This document shows, piece by piece, positions 20,370 to 32,770 of a stretch of 64,000 nt of DNA. The DNA is from Cycas panzhihuaensis (taxonomy: Eukaryota > Cycadophyta). The stretch's first letter is position 1. Each line of letters opens with the position of its first letter. Position numbers and translations under genes: made by a program. The notes beneath the pieces were generated by a model. The model saw only the letters and a program-made list of their open reading frames with translations. It did no database searches and was not told where the DNA came from. The stretch covers positions 125,681,741-125,745,740 of the forward strand of contig CM041465.1 of assembly GCA_023213395.1 (NCBI GenBank), written 5' to 3'.

Positions 20370-21068
20370 TCAACATAGGTGGAGGTTGTAATTAATATCC
20401 ACATCGAGGACAACGATATCGGCAAGGATGGTCTTATCCTTGAGGGTAAGAGGTATCGAGACGGATACTAGGGGAGTCTTCTCGCTACCATCATAGCCTT
20501 GACATCGCCATGGAACGGGTTCCAAGGCAAAAATACCAAGCTCTTGTATGACACGTAACGGCATAGCATTCACGGAAGAACCATTGTCCATGATGGTCCT
20601 TCGCAATGTACAATCGAGTGTGTCTATGGTAATGGTGAAAAGGAAGTTCCATTGGCATTCCCTTCCACTGGCTGAGGGAAGATCTTTAGGATCAAAGAAG
20701 ATGATGGGTTCACAACTTTGGGTGGTGCCCAAAGCGTGAATAGGTACGTCATTCAATCCTAAAGCTTCCAGGAGGAGTGTTCGTTGCTCGAGACAGCTTT
20801 TCAAGACGTCCATTATGGACATCCCGGTAGCCACGGTATGAAGCTCTTCAACTACGAAAAATGGCTTACCCCTCCCCATGGGTTGGGTAAGGGCTCTCCT
20901 AAAGTTGAAGTGACTGGGGCAGATGGGAATGTTCTTGGGAAGCGAAGGTACTTCTGGGGGGATGGCTTCTAGAAGAGGATTAAGGTGTGATGTAGAGGTA
21001 GAGGTGCCAGCCACCTCTTTCGTGGCTTGAGACCGAGTTAGGGCATAAAGGGGAGTGGTCTCAAGCAT
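20370..21068 (-). pseudogene. Gypsy element 1 aspartic protease region
   Basis: 232 codons open on the minus strand. The N-terminal two thirds is linker from gag. The protease core begins TIMDNGSSVNAMPL near 20590, where DNGSS stands for the usual D-T/S-G-A/S active site, followed by the ADIVVLDVDINYNLHL block that closes retroviral-type proteases. It cuts the polyprotein. The end (YNLHLC) differs from the YNLLLG seen in the other two copies, a local mutation. Confidence 0.85.
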
Positions 21069-21073
21069 ATGAA

Positions 21074-22316
21074 TTACCTTCTTTCCCTTGTTGCGGGATC
21101 ACAAAGGCAAAGGAGCATGGCAGTCAAGGGAACGTGAGGAGGATGATGAATCTCACGCACCCTTCCCTCTACCATGCGAAGGGCGAGAATCGGGGGATCT
21201 ACCCCGATTCTGGTTGTTTCTTTTTTTAGCGTTGCGATCATGCTCCCCATGTTTAGGGAAGAGATCCTTATAGACGGGTTGATTGAGATTGGGCCTCGAA
21301 GCCCATGTGGGAGACAAATCATGTGGTGGGGCATCGCAAGGGTGTTGCACCCGACAACGAGAGTCATCATGGAAGCACTCCCCGTGGACGGAGCACCACT
21401 TCTTCTCGAGCGAAGGATTGGCTTTCCTCGCTTGAGAAGGTTATGTACTACCCCCTTTGGAGGGAGCGGCTTGAGAAGCTTGTTGAATTTATTTGTTGGA
21501 GGTTGGTGATGAAGGGGCTTGGAGTTTAAGCTCCTTCATCGTATGCTTGAATGAGCATATGGCAAAAGTAAGGGGGTCTAAAGTCCTCTCAGTTGGGTGA
21601 GAAGTAAACCTGGAGGGTTGCGAAGGTTCAGTTTCCTTAGTTGAGGGAGGTACCTTATGACGTTGTGAGGGCTTAAGAGGCCTTTTAAGTCTAGCTTGGA
21701 TCTTAATAGCCTCTAACGTTAAGCATTTCGCGATCGCGGAGTCGCACATGGTTACCTCTATTTTGAGGACTTCCATATGTACTTCAAGGTGAAGTGCATT
21801 AACGAAAAGGTCTCTCTTCAGCTCCTCGGGCAACATGGCCTTAGTGGAGTGAAGAAGGTCAGGGAATCATCTTACAAAGTCACAATTCATTTCATTATAA
21901 CCTTGTTTAAGCGAAAGGAGAGATTTCATTCCGCTCTCAAATGGACGGGCTATATCAAAGTAGTTGATGAACTCATCCATCAATTGCTGGAATGAAAAGA
22001 TAGAGTGGGCAGGGAGGCGATAGAACCATTTAAGGGCGTCCCCCTGGAAAGATCGTGGGAACAACTTCATTAAGATATGGTCGTAAGCCGAGTAGTCTAT
22101 ACACACCATAGAAAAACTACGCATGTGTTCAACTGGGTCTTGCGATGAAGTTCCATCAAATTTGGGAACTTCAGGAGGGTGAGGGGGTAGATTAGTTCTT
22201 AACACCTCAATGGATAACGGCGTCGATCTATAATCCATGAAGGGACATGCCCTTACATGAGTCGTAGGGTCGACAAACGGTAATGAGCAAGGAATGGATG
22301 GGGGCAGTAAACCCAT
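21074..22316 (-). pseudogene. Gypsy element 1 gag: capsid core and nucleocapsid zinc knuckle
   Basis: Capsid core 21867-22316 carries the Retrotrans_gag pattern: PPEVPKFDGTSSQDPVEHM, DALKWFYRLP, FQQLMDEFINYFDIARPFESG, SLLSLKQG. A frameshift near 21850 leads to 21489-21836 (MLPEELKRDLFVNAL, then basic linker). The nucleocapsid part near 21370 has the CX2HGX4HX4C-type knuckle typical of Tat gag, best seen in the copy at 63360 (CSIHGECFHDNSRC). Then a basic tail. Confidence 0.88.
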
Positions 22317-22447
22317 CTCTCCTTGGAGAAATGCCCCTTGTTGGAAGGGGGCTTGCGGATAAACGCCTTGGAAGGGAGTTAGGTTCCTTTGTGAAGGCGT
22401 AGTGAAAGAAGTTATGCTGGATGGTGGGAATGGTACGGGACTGGATT

Positions 22448-23239
22448 CTACCCATATGGGCCACCTGTAGGTGGTGTAACCCCATATGGGTGTAGCGGGT
22501 CCACCCCATAAGCTGGAAGGTGATTCCCCTTACCCTGCCCCCAAGGTTGAGATGCATAACGCGGGGGTAAGTAGAGGGAAGGACCACTGGATACGTTTTG
22601 AATATATGCAGGAGCAGGTCCTATGCAGTTAGTGGCAGTAGTATTAGTAAGACCTCTAGGCCTACTAGGGAACGCATGTGCCATGTTGGGGGGTGGCACA
22701 TTCGCTTGGCTTGGAAAAGGTTTGCTAACCCCAAGTTGAGGAAAAGACACACTGCGAACGGGTCCTGAAGAATTAGGACCATGACTAGTAATAGAGGGTG
22801 TGACACTTGTCCCCAAAGTCGGTATAGAAATGGAGTGGGATGAGTATGCAGGGATAGAAAGATTGCTTGCCGTGGGAGGTGCAGGTGCAGATGAAGAAGG
22901 CGCTATACCACACAAAGCTTCTTCAAACCACCTGGGATGTGCTTGAAGGTGAGTCATTCGAAAGTACTCACTGATAGCCTTAATCACATCGGTAGGAGGG
23001 GTGTCTTCATAACCATAAGAGGTTGATGGGACCTCAAATGACATAGACCCCTCAGGACGCTCCTCATAAGAATCACTGATTGGATGGTAAATCTCATGAA
23101 GAGGCAAGCCTTCTACTGCATGAGCAGAAGGATGGATGTCGGAGGGGTGAAGCTGGTCACCCGGGTAATAAATAGGATCGTCACCCTCCTGGGTGGATCC
23201 CAGAACGGACGCGGGAAACTCTTGAGTTCCTGAGACCAA
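22448..23239 (-). pseudogene. Gypsy element 1 gag N-terminal region
   Basis: 263 codons open from a Met at 23239, Pro/Ser-rich, about 300 bp after the 5' LTR, the expected place for the gag start. Contains DVIKAISEYFRMTHLQAHPRWFEEAL (near 22960; conserved core about 20 residues) and ends with YGVDPLHPYGVTPP, also found in element 2 near 29230. It goes out of frame with the capsid core around 22320-22450. Confidence 0.75.
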
Positions 23240-23518
23240 GGTGTAGTAAGCCTAGTCAGAATGGTAGGCCTCCATTGTCGAATCAGAATCTTACAATGGA
23301 AGGGAGCGATACGAAGGGTCTTCTAACAACGGCGGTAGACCTCACAAATGACATGAGAAACGTCGCATACAACACCTTTACAAAAGTTGTTAGAAGAGAG
23401 CAAAGGGTATGAAGCATGCGTTGGGGGCTACCCAATGGAAAAGAAAGTCAAGAAGATCACCTAAAAGCAAGAACACCAACAGGAAGAGAGGCGAGACGAG
23501 CTCCCTTACTAGCAAGTC

Positions 23519-23534
23519 CCTAGTATGGTTGCCA
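23519..23534 (-). other. Probable primer-binding site of Gypsy element 1
   Basis: On the minus strand the 5' LTR ends in CA and after one base reads TGGCAACCATACTAGG. TGG is the complement of a tRNA 3' CCA end, the expected start of a primer-binding site. I cannot name the tRNA. Confidence 0.45.
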
Positions 23535-23535
23535 G

Positions 23536-26145
23536 TGAAACACGTCTACGGGGTGGTCTCCTATGTTTAGTAAGATGTGGCTAACTAAGATGTAGTCAGG
23601 CTATGAGTGGGATATAACGGCAAGGAAAACACCACACAGGGCGTTCGTGCACTGGAGCACAGATTCAAGACCTGCAAATGGCGCCTAATTACCTTTGGAC
23701 AATCTCTGGAGAAAGACGCAAGGCGAGGCCTTGGGTCGTCCCAAAAGAAGAGGCCCTCCTACCCCTTGGATGGCTAGGAAGAGGAAGAGGAACCCTAAAG
23801 AGTCATGCCTTCTCAAGAGAGAGAGAAGGTGATGGGTAAGAAAATGTATGTAATACAGTGCTTTACGTGTGGGCTATGTGGAGAGGTGAGGAACAGATGA
23901 CTCACACCAAAAAAGACCTACCTACACATGATATAAATAACTATAAACAAAAGAGATGCACAAATGTAGGGATGGGTTCTTTTTCTCTTTTTCGTTTCTT
24001 ATGTGTTTTAGCATACAAATATATGCGTAAAAGAAAACATTGCAGGAAAGGACCTAAAAAAGAAGAAGAATACCTAGAAATATAGTGCGGTTGGACTGTT
24101 GCGACCTTCGATTCTTTGCACGCTCTCCCGATCAAACTTGTCACACAGGTGAAGGACTAGCCAGTGACGGTTGCCGTGAGTGGTCAAGGGGCTATCTTAC
24201 CTTTCCCAAACATGCAAAAAAGCAAAGCAACAAAAAGAAAGGTAAAAGGAAACAAAGAAATACTACCAACAAAAGACTAACCTATCAAGAAGTTTGCCTC
24301 GTTCGTATTTCCATTTTCGTGAAGCCTGCCAATCATAACACGAGAGTTTCTCCCTCCCAGAAGAGGGAATGCCAAATATACCTAATATATGTATATGTAA
24401 ATACAAAGAAATTGATAGTAAATCAAGTTAAAGAAATGTTGCACATTACTCTAAAACTCTAAGCAAAACTCAAGCAAGCAGTAGCACCAAACGGTATCCA
24501 AAATGAAGGAGTTAGCCTTGAAATGGCCAACTCACCCACAGATGTCTCCACGTAGTCTCAAGGGAGGGAAAAACAAAGTATACTAGCTGCATGGGACAGC
24601 AAATAAGAGAGGAAATAGACTAGTAAAATGATATGCAAGCAAACCCAAGAGGCGAAGTGCTATGGACAACAAATTGTCAAGTTGGGATGAGTTAAAGGTC
24701 ACAGACCAACCGGGAAGGGGTTTGGGGCTTATGTGGTGCCCAAAACTAGCAAGTGCAGGTCTGAAACCAGCATGGCAAGGGGCTACCAACACAGTTTCAG
24801 ATCTGGAAATAGGCTCTCAAAATCCCTGACCCAGCTCCAAGGGAGGCATGAGGTGAAAGAGGAAGGAAGGGAAGGGTTTTGACTCTTGGGGAGAAGGCCA
24901 ACAAGGGGACTGATCCCGTCTTTCTCCCTTCACCCTTCCTTGTGTAACCCTCTTGCACAGCCACCTTGAAGTGAGCTTGTAGGAAATGAGAGAGGGAGCA
25001 CTATAAAATAAGGAGCAGTGGGCAAGCTCCTATAGGATGCCAAGCTAAGAGCAAAAAATAACTGAAAGCTATTCATGAAAGGGAGGAGAAAAACATGAAG
25101 TTTAGAGAAACATTGCAGAGGTACCTTGCAGCAGGAAGCAAGAGCTTGATCCCACCAGAAATTAGGAAGAGAAGCCTGCATTTGACAGGCTTTCCAAGCC
25201 TGGGCTGAAGAGGAGGCAAACGTAAGAGCACAACTGAGATCTTGGAACTTTGGAGCTAGCTTTGTTGAGTTACTATGAGTCTTCCTTCCACCATGATGTA
25301 GATTTGCAAAGAGAGGGCTTGAGCTGCTAGAGCAAGGCCTGAGACATAGCTGGTATCCCTATGGAAGGATCACTAGAGCCAAAGAGCAGATTCCTTGATA
25401 ATCCTGGAGAGAGAGCTTGAGTAGTGCCAAAAAAATGAATGGAGAAGAGACCCAAGTGAGTTACTTTTTGGGTTTTATATTCCCCCTAACTCTAAACGAG
25501 CATTTAGGGTTATGGGGAGATGAGTGTGCGTGGATGCCACGTGGCAGTTCTGCAAAAAGAGCCAGAATTGCTGCGACTATTTAAAAAATAATTTTAAACT
25601 ATCGCACCATGGTAAATTTTGCGGTACCGCTAAGTTTACAGTGGTGCGGGCCTGTAAGCTAAAATTAGGGCAGAAATAGGGCCTAAAGCTAAACAGAGGG
25701 TATACTGAGGCTGGGTAGGCTGGAAATTCCTACCTAGGTGGCTGATAAGTGGCTAAAAGAGAGGAATGGGTCTCAATGGGGGTCCTATCATACTTACAAA
25801 GAGAATCAAAGTAGAGACAAGATCATTGCAATGGACAAGACGCGACCGACAATGGTGCTCAAGGAGCTGTGGAGACGTTGTGGGTGGATGAGTGCCATAT
25901 GGGGTACATGACTCGCTGAGGAGTGCCCCCACGATGGGTCATCATAGGCTGAGTGGTGTGCAGCAGGCACAAGCAACGTGATTAGGCAAGAAAGTAATGC
26001 AATCATGCAAATGATAGGCAAGCATGCGTCAAGCAATACACTAAGCAACCTCGACCAAGCAAAAGTGAGGATGGAAGTGAGAAACATATACCTGAGATTA
26101 CCTGAGTCGACTCATCCCAAGTCCATTCCTGGTAGCTGGGAAACA
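23536..26145 (-). repeat. 5' LTR of Gypsy element 1
   Basis: 2610 bp, plus-strand TGAAACAC to GGGAAACA. Same length as the 3' LTR and alignable throughout. It lacks the short GGTACCATGGTAAAT-type duplication of the 3' LTR. It drives transcription toward lower coordinates. Confidence 0.93.
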
Positions 26146-26150
26146 CTATC
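26146..26150. repeat. Target-site duplication CTATC, right copy, of Gypsy element 1
   Basis: Exact match to 9851-9855, directly outside the right LTR end at 26145. Confidence 0.9.
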
Positions 26151-26304
26151 AAATTTAAATATCATTACATTTCTAATATACAAAGCCATAGTAAAAGATT
26201 ACCTTGAAAAATAACCTTTTGAAATATAAAAGTGCTTAAAAGTAAAGTATAATCAAAACGCTAAAAAAGTAATGAAAGAGGCAATTAAAAACATAGGATG
26301 CATC
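26151..26304 (-). pseudogene. First codons of the interrupted Copia gag, plus its leader
   Basis: Minus strand has an ATG at 26189-26187 followed by an open frame into the CTATC duplication. Counting one CTATC copy, the frame continues directly into the gag at 9850 across the 16.3-kb insertion. Right of 26189 is AT-rich leader. The expected Copia 5' LTR was not recognised; element 2's LTR begins at 26305 and may have displaced it. Confidence 0.6.
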
Positions 26305-28704
26305 TATTTCCTAGCTACTAAGAATGGATTAGGACACCATCATATAGGTAAGACAAGGTATATATTTTATCCATTACATTTTATCATATTTTTATAGTTA
26401 TTGTGGTACATGATGCTTGTATGCTTGCTTGATTGCTTGCTTAATCCCCTTGCCTGTGTGTATACTCCCACCTATGATGACCAGGACTCCAATCCAATGG
26501 CATCATTAAGCTCACATGGTTAATCCCCTATTAGCAATAGGTCCCTTGCATGCCTTTGTAGCCCGGTTTAGGTGATTCTTAGCTTATTTTATGCCTTTTT
26601 GCACTATCTTGTCCCTTTTTGTTGTGCCTTATCTATCCATTGGTCTGCCAAGGGTAGTATACTGAGGTTTCCAATGGAAGGATGCCCCTTGTTACTCACT
26701 ATGTATGAGGTTTGTTTATGGATCTTACTAATGTTGATGGTCTGGTTTGTTGCTTATACCCCGAGACCCTTGGTTACCATTATTTTGATGAGTTTTGCCT
26801 CATTCTGATGCATTTACACTAGTTTCTAATTCATAGCATAACCTGAAACTATCCTATAGGACTAGTTTCTGATTCATAGCACAACCTAAAACTATCTTAC
26901 AAGAACTTAGGGAGGAATTCCAAGCTCCAATAACTAGCCCCTCCCTCAGTTTTAGTGTTTTTTTCTCAAATTTTATCAATTTTTATCAAAAACTGTCATA
27001 TTGCTATCGCCCCACTTCCTTTTTTACCTACATCACTTTGATTGTTGCACATTACTAATATATTAGCAGTGCCATGAACAAATTTGTAGTGCAACTGTAT
27101 GACTTTAAATGCAACTAGAAATAGTTAGAATTACATTTATTGTAAGCCTAACATCAGATACAACCTAGATTAGGCCCTAACAATCCTGAGACCTCTCCCA
27201 AAACCATAAAAACCAAAATTTGAACTTATTTCCCTTCTTCTTCAACTATTTTTTTTCTTCTCCAACTGATTTTCTCAAGAAAACTTCATATTTTTCTCTC
27301 AAAGCTCTCATCCTTTGCAGGTCTACTTATGGTCCATGCACATAATAGGATTTGGCAAAAGGGAAGCAAAGGGAATCAAGCTCAACAATAGTATTAGATC
27401 AGCTACAAGCCATCAAGATTCAAGGAAAAACTAGTTTTCTTCTCTAAAATCTCTTATTTTACAAGATAAACTTTCATTTGCATCAATCCTTCTCTCATCT
27501 AAGAATCCATGGCATCCTACCATGTTCTTTGTTGCCCAAAACTTGAGTGTTATTCCATTCTTTTGATTAATTAGTATTTTCCTCACAATTTTTAGATTTA
27601 GATGCTCCTTTTAGTGATTATTAGGAGTAGATCTATTACACTTCTTAGAGGCAACCCCTCTACCTATCATAAAACCTCTAGTTTCGTCATCTAAATCATT
27701 AGTTGTTGACAAAGTGAGGGCAAAAGTGGCCAGAGGAGATTATAGGAAGGATATTGGGCTTGAGTTCCAACTCCAAAGGCCCCCTTCCACTAGGGTAATC
27801 CCCTCCTCAACACTGGATAATTCCCTCTTCTTCACGCCTTAGTTAGTGCAACACTTGGATGCGAAACTTGTTACTTCCTTACTTGGTGATCTGTCATCCT
27901 ATCCCAAAGCCTTTTACCCCAAAGAAACTACCACCTAATTGTGAGATCCTATTTGCCATTTGTGAGAAACCTAGATTGTAGTAGAGCTCATTATTCTGAG
28001 GTAATACTCCAACCCCTTCTTACCCTTTGTTTCTCTTATTTGTTACATATTATATGTCATAATAGGTAGCAAAATATTGTTTATAATATTATCCTATTGT
28101 TACACAACCAAACAAATATTCCAAATACCTTTTATTAGTAAGTTGGAAAACATATATGAATATTTGTTATTTGTAGAAGTTATGTGTTGTGTGATTTAGG
28201 TATAGGCGGATCTATCCACAAACTAAGTAATTTCTGCCAAAAGGTAACATTGTTTCTTGTTTTGGTTTATATTGCATTTTCCTTTGCACTATCTTTCTTT
28301 TGTTTCATTTATTCAAACTTGGGGAAGGTAAGGAAGCCCCACCAAAACTTTATTAACAACACTATAACAACAAGAGGAGCGAAGTTACCAATGAAGAGGG
28401 TGCGTGGAGAATGAGTTACACTGTTCCATCAGCCATTAAGTATCTAGGTGCACTTTGTTTGACCCTTCCTCTCTTCGCTCCTTTCGCCCCCTTTTCACCC
28501 TTGAATAGAAACATACTAAAAGGAAGAGTATGCTATTTTGTTTCTTTTGTGCACTTGCATATCACATAAAGGAGGAAAACTCAACACAAACTAAGCACCC
28601 TTTCTCCTCTCCTCTTGCATTGGAAGTAAAGTTTTGCATACTTCCTCTTTCTGTTTGACTCCACATGTTGCATATTGAAAAGATAAAAGTAAAGTACACT
28701 TCAT
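26305..28704 (+). repeat. Degenerate 5' LTR of Gypsy element 2
   Basis: The start TATTTCCTAGCTACTAAG with GAATGGATTAGGAC aligns to the element 1 LTR start (TGTTTCTCAGCTACCAGG, GAATGGATTTAGGAC, minus strand). A later stretch near 26430-26480 (TGCTTGATTGCTTGCTTAAT, CCTATGATGACC) also aligns. The right end is set only by distance to gag and is uncertain. No genes seen in it; small ORFs are not conserved. Confidence 0.6.
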
Positions 28705-28749
28705 TCCTTTTTTGTACCAATAGGAAATATCATTACGTCTCAGTTATGA

Positions 28750-30560
28750 GTAGGCAAGAACCCCTCCTGTGGATGTAGTGGAGGTATTATGGTAGTGCTT
28801 TGAAGCTGTAAATATCTAACTATCTTTGAAGTGGCTAGAGGGAATCCTTTGTAGTATGGTGCTATCCTCTTCTATGCCATGCCTTCCATTTCATCTCAAC
28901 CACTATCCATAGCCATGATAGGACCTGCTCCTATCATTTCTTCTTCTTTGTATGGCCCCCATGTCTAGGAGGCTCCCTAGGGAATTTCCCATATCCCAAA
29001 ATGGGTTGAGCATGCCCATTCCAAACTAAGCAGCCATACCTCAACCTACTGTGGTCCATGCTCCTTTTGTTCAACCTAGGGGGCCCTCACGTCCCCAATC
29101 TTTAGGCCACATGGGACCTGTCCCTGTGCATCCTCATCTATAACTAATGGACTCTTCCTTTTATGTACCACCAGGGTACACATCCTAACCTTGAAAGCAT
29201 GGAAAGGAAAACCCTCTTCTGGTTTATGGGGTAGATTTGCTACACCCTTATGGAGTCACACCTCCTATAGGTGGCCTATACGGGCAAAACCCCATACCTC
29301 ATTCACTTTCCTCATCTTTGTGTTCGACCTCGTACACAAGACCCTCCCGAGGAGGATCTGTCCCTCCTTAAGACCCTTACTCCATATGCCCTCCTAACAA
29401 GGGGCATATCCTCAAGGTGGAGTGGGCCTATCTCACCCACCTCCCTCCTATCTAGCCTTCTCTCAAATGGGAACAACTTCGTCTCACCAAGCAAGTAGGA
29501 ATCTGTATCCTTCATATGTTTAAACCCCTCAAGGAGGACCTGGGTATCTACATTTGCATCCTTCCATACCTCTGGTTGACCCTCTAACTCAACCAAGAGT
29601 TCATCCTTTTGTTGACTGTAGGTCAACCCCTTGTCAATTAAGGCACTCATGACTAACCTGTTGCCTTAGCCTCCTTAGGTGCCCAAATTTGATAGTACCT
29701 TATCGCAAGACCCAATCGAGCATATTAAGAGTTTCTCCATGGTATGCATCGATTATTGGCCTTACGACCATATATTGATGAAATTATTTCCTTGCTCTTT
29801 GCATGGAGATACTCTTAAATGGTTTTACTATCTCCCTTCCCATTCTATCTACTCCTTTCAACAACTTGTAGATGAGTTTGTCAACTACTTTAATGTAGCT
29901 CATCCTTTTGAGAGTGGGATAGAAGCCTTACTCTCCCTCAAGCAAGGTCATGATGAAATGAACTATGACTTTGTGAGGTATTTCATGATCTCCTCCATTC
30001 CACAAAGGCCACATTGCCTAAAAAATTAAAGAGGGATATTTTTGAGAATTCTCTTAATCCTGAAGTCTATGTCAAAGTCCTTAAAATGGGGGTGATGACA
30101 TGTAAGTCTACCATAGCAAAATGCTTTGTGGTTGGGGTTGTTAAGATCTAATCGAGCCTTAAGAAGCCTCTTAGATCATCACAACGATGCAATGCACCCC
30201 CTTCGTCACATGACCAATGACCCCAACAATCTCCAAGCCCTCCTACCTATACAAAGAAGAGGACCTTGGACCCCTTAACCTCTGCCATATGTTTGTTTAA
30301 ACGAATGATGAAGGAGCTAAAGCTCCAACCCTCCCAATCACCCTTAGATTCTTATAGGCCTATTCACCAGGCATCCTAAGTCACGTCGCCTAAAGGTAGA
30401 AACACCCAAACTTCTTAGGCAAGGAGGGCAAAACACTCTCTTCAGAAGAAATGATGCTCTATCCATGGTGAGTGCCTCCATGAAGATTTGTAATGCTGAG
30501 TGCAACACCTTGAGCTTACCCCACAACATGATTCTTCCCTTAAATGGGAATTTAGGCCTA
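28750..30560 (+). pseudogene. Gypsy element 2 gag
   Basis: N-terminal Pro-rich part from about 28750, with YGVDLLHPYGVTPPIGG near 29230 matching element 1. Capsid core 29679-30029: PKFDSTLSQDPIEHI, DTLKWFYYLPSHSI, FQQLVDEFVNYFNVAHPFESG. The nucleocapsid knuckle near 30445 reads CSIHGECLHEDL then stop and Cys, the same pattern as element 1. Multiple stops and frameshifts. Confidence 0.85.
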
Positions 30561-30799
30561 ACTTAGACCAACCCATTCATCACGATCCCTTCCCCAAATA
30601 TGGGGAACTGGATTAATCCACTTAAAGTAGAGGGACAAGGAACATGCAATGATCCCCTAACCCTACTCCTAAACAAACAAAGGGAATGGGGGCAAGGGAT
30701 TTATCTTCCACTCCTGGTCCTCATCCCTAATCTTCCTCATCTTTTCAACCCTAGAATAAGGGGAAGAGGATTATTTAGATACTCGAGACTACCCCTTTA

Positions 30800-31560
30800 T
30801 GCCCAATCATAAGGTCTCAAACAACTAAGGAGACTGCATTGGCCTCTACTTCTTAACAAAACCTTTCTGTAGATAATCTGCCCTCTAAGATCCTTATGGT
30901 CCCCAAGATCATTCCCATTCACCTTGGGTGCTATAACTTTTGAAGGGCACTTCCTCAACCTACTGGAGAGGGGAAGTGCCTCTTTATAGTCAACGAGCTC
31001 CATACTGTAGCTGTAGGAATGTCTATGATGGATGTCTTGTAGAGTTGCCCTAAGCAACACACCTTTCTCTTTGAAGATTTAGGTCAAACTGATGCTCTTA
31101 TCCATGCTTTAGGTACTACCCTAAACTGAGAGCCCCTTATCGCTTTTGACCTTAAAGATCTTCCATCCGTAAGTAAGAGGGAGCACAAATGGTACTACGC
31201 CTTCACCATTTCCATTAACAGTCCTAAGTGTACCCTTAAAAGGATAGTTGTAGATAATGATTCTTTTGTTAATATTATGCCCTTATGTGTAATGAAAGAT
31301 TTGGGTATAGTAGCCCTCAAACTAGTCCCATGGCGATGTCAAAGCTATGATGATAGTGAGAAGACGTCTTTGGGATCAGTTTCCATCCCTCTCACAATTG
31401 AGGACAAAATCGTCCCCATTGATATAGTAATCCTCGATGTTGACATGGACTACAACCTTCTCTTAGGGCACATATGGCTCAATCAAATGGGAGTCATGCA
31501 TTTGTCCCATTAAGGGCAACTCAAATTCATCCATGAATGGTGAATGAAAGTTGTTTTCCA
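30800..31560 (+). pseudogene. Gypsy element 2 aspartic protease region
   Basis: Linker from about 30800, then the core at 31240-31500: the active site reads VVDNDSFVNIMPL, where DNDS replaces DNGSS, so the conserved Gly is lost. The closing block is VILDVDMDYNLLLGHIWLNQMG. Aligns with element 1 at 20370-21068. Confidence 0.82.
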
Positions 31561-32770
31561 AGAACCACCTCCTATATAATCGTCTCATCAACTGTGTCAA
31601 GTGGCTTGCGAGTTAGCCAAGGGCAACAAGGATCCATCTGCCCCCTCCACCACCTACTTGATTAATGTCCCTAGTATTCCTAGGGTGGAGGAAGAACCTC
31701 TCCCATCCTCTTCAAACCTAATCCATTTTGCCCCCATTGGTGTCAGAGGTTATGGGTACCTTGCCATCATGAGTGACCATGAGTCTGACAATAAGTGTGA
31801 TCTCCTCATCCCATATCCCTCCTCAACATCTGTAGGGGGGATTCCTCTCATATTCTTTCTTATACTGAACCCTAACTCGGGACTCATCTAGTGGATCATA
31901 ATACTCCTAGTGTATCCCAGGGGCCACGCATAGTTGCTCCCGCTGTGTGCATGAGCACCTGCTTTGTCTCATCTTCATCTTTCCCCAAATATTTTTTATC
32001 CTTTGTAGATGATGAAGATGGGGAGTCTCCTTTTCTGCACGATGACTCTATAGCTTGTGATCTAGATCCCAATCGACTTCCCCCTCCATGTAACAATGTG
32101 CAGTGACATAGGAGGATACCCTCCAACTCCTTCAAAAAGTCCCCTGATTATGTGGAGTGGTGGATTGATCGGTATAGGTATGTCACTTCTCCTTCACCCC
32201 ACCCATCACTCCCATTAAGCAAGACCATCTATGGGATAAATTACTTCAAGAATGATGAGGCCCTACTAGACTATTTAGTGAGTTCTACACCTAATCTCTC
32301 TTTCCATCACTATAAACTAGGTTTCTGGAAATGCCTAGCTTTAGGGTTATCACTAGTCAACCCAGACTAGCCTAACACTCCCCTATTCCCTTCCATTGAC
32401 CAAGCTCCCCTTCACTTTGAAGAAGGAAATACCATATGCATGGGGGAAACTAAGGACATCATCCTTGTCCCTGGTAAACTCATCAAGATTGGAGTGGAGT
32501 ATATCCCTAAAGAAATTGAGGAATATACCCTCTTATTCATCATCCTTGTCCCTGGTAAAGTCATCAAGATTGGAGTGGAGTATATCCCTAAAGAAATTGA
32601 GGAATATACCCTCTTATTCTAGGAGTTTTGCAACATCTTTGCATGGGACTATTCAGATATAAAGGGAATAGACCCCTCCATTATTATCCATAACCTTACA
32701 ACTATCCCAAACGCCTACCCTGTGTGGAAAAAGTAAAGCCCCCTCTATCCTAAACCCTCTACTACGGTAA
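31561..32770 (+). pseudogene. Gypsy element 2 protease-to-RT linker, with an 81-bp tandem repeat
   Basis: Low-complexity linker aligning with 19291-20369. Includes YFKNDEALLDYLVSSTPNL near 32250 and GIDPSIIIHNL near 32670. It holds an in-frame tandem duplication (32457-32618). Several stops. Confidence 0.65.
32457..32618 (+). repeat. Two 81-bp tandem repeats inside element 2
   Basis: Unit 32457-32537 repeated at 32538-32618 with one visible difference (AAACTCATC against AAAGTCATC). 81 bp is 27 codons. Element 1 has the unit once, so it arose in element 2. Confidence 0.9.

Larger units (their letters stand above)
9856..26145 (-). mobile_element. Gypsy element 1: complete Tat-like LTR retrotransposon, 16.29 kb
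   Basis: Bounded by two 2610-bp LTRs that run TG...CA and by a perfect CTATC duplication. Sense (minus) order: 5' LTR 23536-26145, leader, gag, protease, reverse transcriptase, RNase H, integrase, then 4.3 kb of extra sequence with an antisense PMD gene and a sense RNase HI-like ORF, then polypurine tract and 3' LTR 9856-12465. The long LTRs and an antisense extra gene between integrase and 3' LTR are features of the Tat lineage. Every coding part has stops or frameshifts. It sits inside a Copia gag. Confidence 0.93.

Noticed and set aside
24085-24462. 125-codon plus-strand ORF in the 5' LTR of Gypsy element 1
   Set aside because: It is antisense, has no recognisable domain, and is not open in the other two LTR copies.
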